DNA of 64,000 nt from Ceratotherium simum simum. Its lineage: Eukaryota > Chordata > Mammalia > Perissodactyla > Rhinocerotidae. Below the pieces are notes generated by a model that was not told where the DNA came from, ran no database searches, and saw only the letters and a program-made list of their open reading frames with translations. The position numbers were made by a program, and so were the translations under genes. Location of the stretch: the NCBI RefSeq assembly GCF_000283155.1, contig NW_004454182.1, positions 8,670,776-8,734,775 of the forward strand. Reading direction: 5' to 3'. This document shows, in pieces, positions 54,715-64,000 of the stretch (the stretch's first letter is position 1; every line of letters begins with the position of its first letter).

Positions 54715-54719
54715 CCAAT
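54715..54719 (+). promoter_or_regulatory. ANKRD37: CCAAT box
   Basis: GGCCAATCGG at the edge of the core promoter matches the NF-Y type CCAAT consensus. It lies about 50 bases upstream of the paired ACGTG motifs. Confidence 0.55.
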
Positions 54720-54764
54720 CGGTTTCCTCCTTCCTCCCCGCCCGCCTCGCCGGGCTGCCGGTTG

Positions 54765-54790
54765 CACGTGCCAGTTGTTTGTGTACGTGC
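54765..54790 (+). promoter_or_regulatory. ANKRD37: Paired hypoxia-response-type motifs upstream of ANKRD37
   Basis: CACGTG at 54765-54770 and TACGTGC at 54784-54790 each contain the HIF core RCGTG, with 19 bases between core starts. They lie about 240 and 220 bases upstream of the ANKRD37 ATG. ANKRD37 is an established HIF-1 target, so these are the obvious candidate response elements. The palindromic CACGTG could also bind MYC/USF-type factors. Confidence 0.6.
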
Positions 54791-54896
54791 GGCGGCCGCG
54801 GGGCGGGGCCGGGCCCGGCTGCCAAGGGCTAGGCTGCTGGGGCGCGGCCAGGGCTGGGGCGCGGCGGCGAGGGCGGGCCCCCTGGCCCGGGTGATC

Positions 54897-54902
54897 TTTA
54901 AA
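54897..54902 (+). promoter_or_regulatory. ANKRD37: Weak TATA-like TTTAAA near the presumed ANKRD37 start
   Basis: TTTAAA is an AT-rich island in GC-rich DNA about 105 bases before the ATG. If it acts as a TATA-like element, transcription would start near 54925-54930. This is positional inference. Confidence 0.3.
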
Positions 54903-55005
54903 TTCTTCCGCACTGGGGCAGTCTGTGCACTTACCTGGCAGTCTGCAGCGAGTGCCGCGCTGCCCTGCACTCCCAAGGACTCCTGTCCTCTGCTTTAGGC
55001 GGGAA

Positions 55006-55032
55006 ATGCAGTTGCTGGATTGCAACCCAGAG
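55006..55032 (+). CDS. ANKRD37: ANKRD37 coding exon 1
   Basis: Nine codons, MQLLDCNPE, end at donor GTGAGA in phase 0. The 5' UTR precedes it in the CpG island, with a start probably near 54920-54930. Confidence 0.95.
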
Positions 55033-57372
55033 GTGAGACTCGGGCCCCTTTTGTCCTGCAGGCTTAAGCTTCCAGATGTCTGTCTGCTCGGGAGCGCTAG
55101 CGGGGGTGACTGACCACTGGGCGCCGCCGAGTCAAGCTTCTTCGGAGTTGGAAGGTTTTTGGAGTGGGGGAAGATTTTCAACTCCGGGAGGGCGGAGGAC
55201 TGGACAGAGGCGAGAGGGGTGCTGGAGCTGTTCTCTTCCCGCAGGTGGATAGTCTGAAGCATCTGCTGGAGGCCGGGGCCTCGGTCAACGCACCCCCGGA
55301 TCCCTGCAAGCAGTCGCCTGTCCACTTGGCCGCAGGGGGCGGCCTCGCTTGCTTTCTTCTCTGGCAGCTGCAAGCGGGCGCTGACCTCAACCAACAGGTA
55401 ACTAGGTAACTGATTGTTGCCCTGTGCAATCCTCCCCTCCACCCCAAATCCGTGCACACGTCTCTTAGACGCGCAAATAGTTGTTATAAACATGTCTATA
55501 GCAGCGATGTCCAATAGAAATATAACGCGAGACACGTATGTAAAGTTTTCTGGTGGCCACATTAATGAAGTAAAGCAAAACATGAAATTAATTTTATAAT
55601 TTAACCCAGCTTATCCAAAATATTATCATTTCAACGTGTAATCAGTATAAAACATTACTGATCGATAGTCTACATTTTCTTTTCGTATGTCTTCTCAATC
55701 TGGTATTTTACATTTGCAGCACATTTCAGTTCAGATTAGCCACATCTCAAGTGCTCGTTAGCCGTGTGTATGGCTACCGGCTACTACACTGGACAGCATA
55801 CATAGGTCTGCAGTTTCTTTCCAAAGGAACAATTGCTACATTTCCAAATTGAAAGTTATCAGTATAGCAATTGAAATAATACTTGAGGCTAATATAATAC
55901 TTGTGAGGTGTGCTCACAACCATTACAGTTTCTTGCAGCACTTTCTTATGGTAGTCTGCCTCTTCCATTGGGTATTAAAGTAAGGTGGATTTTAAATTGT
56001 AAATTTTTTTACTTCTGTAGAACTCCATATTGCTTTTGTTTACTTAAATTTTAATATATGTAGCTGTGGCTGCACATGTTTTTATTAATGAAAACGTTGT
56101 ATTTAAAATCACACCAAGTGAACTTAATTAAAAACCTTGAGTTAAAAAATTCAGTCCAGTGCAGTACAGTTCTAAGTGGCTTCCTCATATAGCTTCCTCA
56201 AACAATAATTAGACTTCACCCACCAACTTCCACAAGGAAGTATTTTGGGATTAGACTAAAATGTGCTCTTATCTCAAAGGATGTTTTTGGAGAAGCTCCA
56301 CTACACAAGGCAGCAAAAGTTGGCAGCCTGGAATGCCTCAGCCTGCTTGTAGCCAGTGACGTTCAAATTGAGTAAGTATAAAATTAGTGACTTCACGTTT
56401 TATATTTTCTTAGATTAAACTAGTCAGACTCCTGAAGCTTAATGACATGTGCTTTTAAAAATGATGCTTGCCTAATTGATAAGTTAGTGTTATCATTTAA
56501 ATGTTAACTTAGGCTGTTAATGATATCTGATACTATTCCATTTGAGTACGTAAAAAATGGATCCTGAGTAATCAGAGGTGCAGTTCTGTTCATCTATTAT
56601 GGCAGTATTACATCTTAGTTTTGGTTTAGGAAAATCCATTCTATAAAAGTTCTCATTGACTTCCTTTGGGTACTTATTCGTTGTATTGAACACAGAATAT
56701 TTTCATTCATTCAAAAATGGAATGTCCACTCTACTGGACTGTGTCCTTGCCACTGAGGATAATGAGTGAGCAAAAATGGAATTTCTCTATGCTTCCTTTA
56801 CCTCTTCTATTCTGAAACCAATATTGGTATGAGCCCAAAGCTCCTTTGTTAGGAAGAAAAAAAAAAAGGCTAAACAATTGTTAATTTTTATTTAACTCAA
56901 TTTTTGTCTTAAATTCAGTTTATGTAATAAGAATGGGCAAACAGCTGAAGATCTTGCTTGGTCATATGGATTTCCAGAATGTGCCAAGTTTCTTACAACA
57001 ATTAAATGTATGCAGACAATAAAATCAAGTGAACAGTCCAGTGGAGATCATTGTGTTCCAGTGCTCCGACAGAAACGAAGTTTTGGAAGTATAGAAAATA
57101 CAAATGGGAAAAGGAAGTGTTGGTAAGTAACTCATAGTTTCTTCTTTCTTCCTCCTTCAAGGATCTCTTATTTAGCACAGAATTTATTCTTTCATTTAAA
57201 TATTGGCAGTCTTATTTCTAGTATGTCTTTTCATTTTCATTAACACATTTTAATACTGGTTATAGTAACTACTACTAGATTCTAGAGACCAAAATTGTCC
57301 TGTATGGTAGAAGGTTGGGGAGAAGACTTTTTTAAAAAGTTTTTAAATGTGAATATGTTTTTTAACAACAGA
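55006..57372 (+). CDS. ANKRD37: ANKRD37, ankyrin repeat domain 37, complete in five exons
   Basis: ANKRD37 is a small ankyrin-repeat protein known as a strongly hypoxia-induced HIF-1 target. Exons are 55006-55032, 55245-55397, 56280-56371, 56919-57122 and from 57372. The stop TGA is split, with TG at 57121-57122 and A at 57372. The sum is 158 codons, the length I recall for the human protein. The product begins MQLLDCNPEVDSLKHLLEAG. Ankyrin repeats lie at about residues 30-61 (QSPVHLAAGGGLACFLLWQL), 63-92 (GEAPLHKAAKVGSLECLSLL) and 96-125 (NGQTAEDLAWSYGFPECAKF). The basic C-terminus NGKRKC may help nuclear entry. It lies head to head with LRP2BP across a CpG island and tail to tail with UFSP2. 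The ATG is preceded by GCGGGAA, a purine at -3. Confidence 0.97.
55245..55397 (+). CDS. ANKRD37: ANKRD37 coding exon 2, first ankyrin repeat
   Basis: The exon is 153 bp (51 codons, phase 0 to 0) between acceptor CTTCCCGCAG and donor GTAACT. It encodes VDSLKHLLEAGASVNAPPDP and continues to GADLNQQ. Confidence 0.96.
55398..56279 (+). other. ANKRD37 intron 2 with an old DNA-transposon-like piece
   Basis: About 55495-55800 contains GCGATGTCCAATAGAAATAT and, later, CACATCTCAAGTGCTCGTTA with TACACTGGACAGCATACATA. These are end-like sequences of a hAT-Charlie-type element. The other ANKRD37 introns (55033-55244, 56372-56918, 57123-57371) show nothing notable. Confidence 0.45.
56280..56371 (+). CDS. 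ANKRD37: ANKRD37 coding exon 3, second ankyrin repeat
   Basis: The exon is 92 bp between acceptor TATCTCAAAG and donor GTAAGT. It encodes DVFGEAPLHKAAKVGSLECL and then SLLVASDVQI, ending two bases into an aspartate codon. Confidence 0.96.
56919..57122 (+). CDS. ANKRD37: ANKRD37 coding exon 4, third ankyrin repeat and basic tail
   Basis: The exon is 204 bp between acceptor CTTAAATTCAG and donor GTAAGT. It encodes LCNKNGQTAEDLAWSYGFPE, CAKFLTTIKCMQTIKSSEQS, then VLRQKRSFGSIENTNGKRKC and the first two bases of the stop codon. Confidence 0.96.
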
Positions 57373-57620
57373 TGTCATGTTGGTTTTGAAGAGATTTGAA
57401 GAAGGCCTTCACTTGGTGCAGATCTACTGCTCAGCTACAAGCTATGGTTTTTGGCTCACTAACGTGTGTCCTTCTAAGAAGGGAGAAAACTTTCTTCTAA
57501 GTGAAGATAACATTTAAGAATACATGTATTTACATGCCTATAATATTTTGGTTGTGCATGCTTTGTCTTTTAAGTTGTTAAAGGAATGTCTAAAGAATAA
57601 ATTCTTTGTGCAGTATTTAC
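57372..57620 (+). other. ANKRD37: ANKRD37 last exon: final base of stop codon plus 3' UTR
   Basis: Acceptor TTTAACAACAG is followed by A, which completes the TGA begun in exon 4. The rest is 3' UTR. An AATAAA hexamer at 57596-57601 predicts cleavage near 57615-57625. Confidence 0.85.
57596..57601 (+). promoter_or_regulatory. ANKRD37: Poly(A) signal AATAAA, ANKRD37
   Basis: A canonical hexamer lies 225 bases after the stop, in sense orientation, and is followed by a T/G-rich stretch. Confidence 0.75.
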
Positions 57621-57692
57621 AATCTTTGGAAAAAAATCATAGTTTAAACCATCAAACTACACTCAGGATTTAATTTGAAATTAAACTTATTG

Positions 57693-57723
57693 TTTATTAA
57701 CAAATTTATAATACAACTTTATT
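57693..57723 (-). promoter_or_regulatory. UFSP2: Two minus-strand AATAAA poly(A) signals, UFSP2
   Basis: Plus-strand TTTATT at 57718-57723 and 57693-57698 gives AATAAA 24 and 49 bases after the UFSP2 stop. Cleavage would fall around 57670-57705, so the 3' UTR is very short unless a distal site further downstream is used. Confidence 0.6.
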
Positions 57724-57746
57724 ACAGTCTTTGAGTCCAAGATATT

Positions 57747-62515
<4,769 letters not shown>

Positions 62516-62715
62516 CTAAGTGGTAGGGAACTGACTGAGAGAGCAATTTAAAGCAGCATAACCTCTCTCAATATTGAAGGCCACTAATGCACTAGGAAGG
62601 AAGCAGGAAGACCTTGATTCTTTGCTTCTGGAATTGCATGAAGAAGGTCCTGGATTTTTAACATGAGGTGGAAAGTGGTCACCTTGATGCCCAGGGGGCT
62701 CTTCCGGGTGGTTTT

Positions 62716-62930
62716 TTTTTTTTTAATTTATTTTATTTTATTTATTTATTTTTTTCCCCCAAAGCCCCAGTAGATAGTTGTATGTCAGAGCTGCACATCC
62801 TTCTAGTTGCTGTATGTGGGACGTGGCCTCAGCATGGCCGGAGAAGTGGTGCCTCAGTGCGCGCCCAGGATCCGAACCCGGGCCACCAGCAGTGGAGCAC
62901 GCACTTAACCACTAAGCCACGGGGCCGGCC
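62716..62930 (-). mobile_element. ERE SINE, short type, minus, 17-bp duplication
   Basis: CTCTTCCGGGTGGTTTT (62699-62715) and CTCTTCTCGGTGGTTTT (62931-62947) flank it with one mismatch. The reversed head ends AGCCACGGGGCCGGCC. Confidence 0.94.
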
Positions 62931-63572
62931 CTCTTCTCGGTGGTTTTAATTATGAGAAGAATGAGTCTTAAGTCCTGGGTTCTTGTCTTCTTGCCCTCAG
63001 ACTCGGAGTCTGTATTTCTCATCTTTAAGTTGGGACCGGTTAAAGCTGCCCTGTCTACATCACAGAGATTCCAGGACTAAGACAATATCTGTGAAGCCAA
63101 TCTGAAAACTGCAAAATGTTTTCAAGTACAACATATTATTTTTAGGGAATATTTCAATGTCCTATACAATTTGTACTTTTGAGAAGAAGGATGGACAGAT
63201 GAAGGGAGGTATTTTTTTAGAATGGAGGTGCCAGGTGGTGCTAAACCTTAGCTCTTGCTTAGTAAGGAATGTATAAATAATGTTTATTTATTTATTAATA
63301 TTTATTCTGTGCCAGAACTTTCACTTTTTAATCACCATACGCTTCATTACTTAATCTACCTTTTATTTGTTAATAAACTGATTTCCACAGCCAATCCAAA
63401 TTGCAAATGTGAAATCAGCTGTATTAAATCATTTAGACAAATAAGGATAATGTTACTGTATTTATCAACATTGTTGTAATAGAAAATTAATTTAAAACAT
63501 AAGCTCATAAATAAGGACCAAACTAGTTACGGTCATAGAAATCAATCTTATTTAATTTATATTTGCTCATAT

Positions 63573-63814
63573 ATATATATTTTTTTTGTGAGGAAGATCA
63601 GCCCTGAGCTAACATCCATGCCAATCCTCTTTTTCTTTTTGCTGAGGAAGACTGGCCCTGAGCTAACATCCATGCCTATCTTCCTCCACTTTATGTGGGA
63701 TGCCGCCACAGCATGGCCTGACAAGGGGTGCGTCAGTGGACGCCCAGGGTCTGAACCCGGGCCACCAGCAGCGGAGCGCGTGCACTTAACCGCTACGCCA
63801 CAGGGCCAGCCCCG
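63573..63814 (-). mobile_element. ERE SINE, long type, minus, 15-bp duplication
   Basis: TATATTTGCTCATAT (63558-63572) and TATATTTACTCATAT (63815-63829) flank it with one mismatch. It has two GAGCTAACATCCATGCC modules and the reversed head ending CACAGGGCCAGCCCCG. Confidence 0.93.
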
Positions 63815-64000
63815 TATATTTACTCATATTTTAATGTTGGCATTATGGTTAAACGATATTGGAAAAAATGAAATGAATATATTATTCAGACACATTATTA
63901 GTTTATTAACATCTTAAGAAGAAAAAGAGCAAGAGGTAGATGAAAAGGTCAGTCATAGATCAACATTTGATTTTCTCCTTTCAAGACTTTTTAAAGACTT

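Larger units (their letters stand above)
53870..55440. promoter_or_regulatory. CpG island, divergent promoter of LRP2BP and ANKRD37
   Basis: Against an AT-rich background, this stretch is markedly GC-rich with many CpG dinucleotides. It covers the ANKRD37 upstream region, exon 1 and exon 2, and the probable first exon of LRP2BP on the other strand. It contains a CCAAT box, GC boxes and several CACGTG/ACGTG motifs. Edges are judged by eye. Confidence 0.85.

Noticed and set aside
54496..54998. Several plus-strand frames of about 100-130 codons in the CpG island
   Set aside because: Same composition effect. They precede or overlap the ANKRD37 5' UTR in other frames and match no known family.
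54477..55583. Minus-strand open frame of 368 codons across the ANKRD37 promoter and first two exons
   Set aside because: It lies in very GC-rich DNA where stop codons are scarce, is antisense to real coding exons, and is low-complexity Ala/Pro/Arg/Gly sequence. It is probably a CpG-island artefact, though antisense transcription cannot be excluded.

Overview
This window is mammalian nuclear DNA. Its genes have introns with GT-AG junctions, it carries a CpG-island promoter, and it is full of LINE, SINE, LTR and DNA-transposon remnants. About sixteen copies of a tRNA-derived SINE with a head close to GGCCGGCCCCGTGGCTTAG belong to the equine repetitive element (ERE) class, which points to Perissodactyla (horse, ass, rhinoceros or tapir). 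Several copies keep exact target-site duplications, so the family was active recently. I cannot separate equid from rhinoceros by eye. A 100-base run of N (19072-19171) shows this is a draft assembly.

I identified four genes by reading conserved exons and checking splice phase across every junction. Their order and strands match the human 4q35.1 block SNX25 - LRP2BP - ANKRD37 - UFSP2. (1) 2589-17480, plus: the last seven coding exons of SNX25, 275 residues covering the end of the PX domain and the C-terminal nexin domain. (2) 21197-39196, minus: the complete LRP2BP coding region, eight exons and 348 residues, with a probable non-coding first exon about 15 kb upstream in the CpG island. (3) 55006-57372, plus: complete ANKRD37, five exons and 158 residues, with a stop codon split by the last intron. 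(4) 57747-62384, minus: the last three coding exons of UFSP2, including the catalytic Asp-Pro-His motif.

Layout: SNX25 and LRP2BP converge tail to tail. Between them lie two SINEs, an assembly gap, a tiny retroposed mRNA tail and a palindromic mariner-type element. LRP2BP and ANKRD37 diverge from a CpG island (about 53.87-55.44 kb) that holds ACGTG motifs suited to hypoxia control, a CCAAT box and GC boxes. ANKRD37 and UFSP2 converge with poly(A) signals under 130 bp apart. The large first LRP2BP intron (39197 to about 54257) is mostly repeats: two L1 fragments, an ERV-type LTR and several SINEs.

The genes do not form a shared pathway: endosomal trafficking (SNX25), megalin-binding adaptor (LRP2BP), hypoxia-induced ankyrin protein (ANKRD37) and UFM1 protease (UFSP2). 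I see no convincing novel system. The best leads are an unassigned exon-like open frame inside the last UFSP2 intron, the candidate hypoxia elements, the 303-bp palindromic element downstream of LRP2BP, and the 64-bp retroposed mRNA tail.
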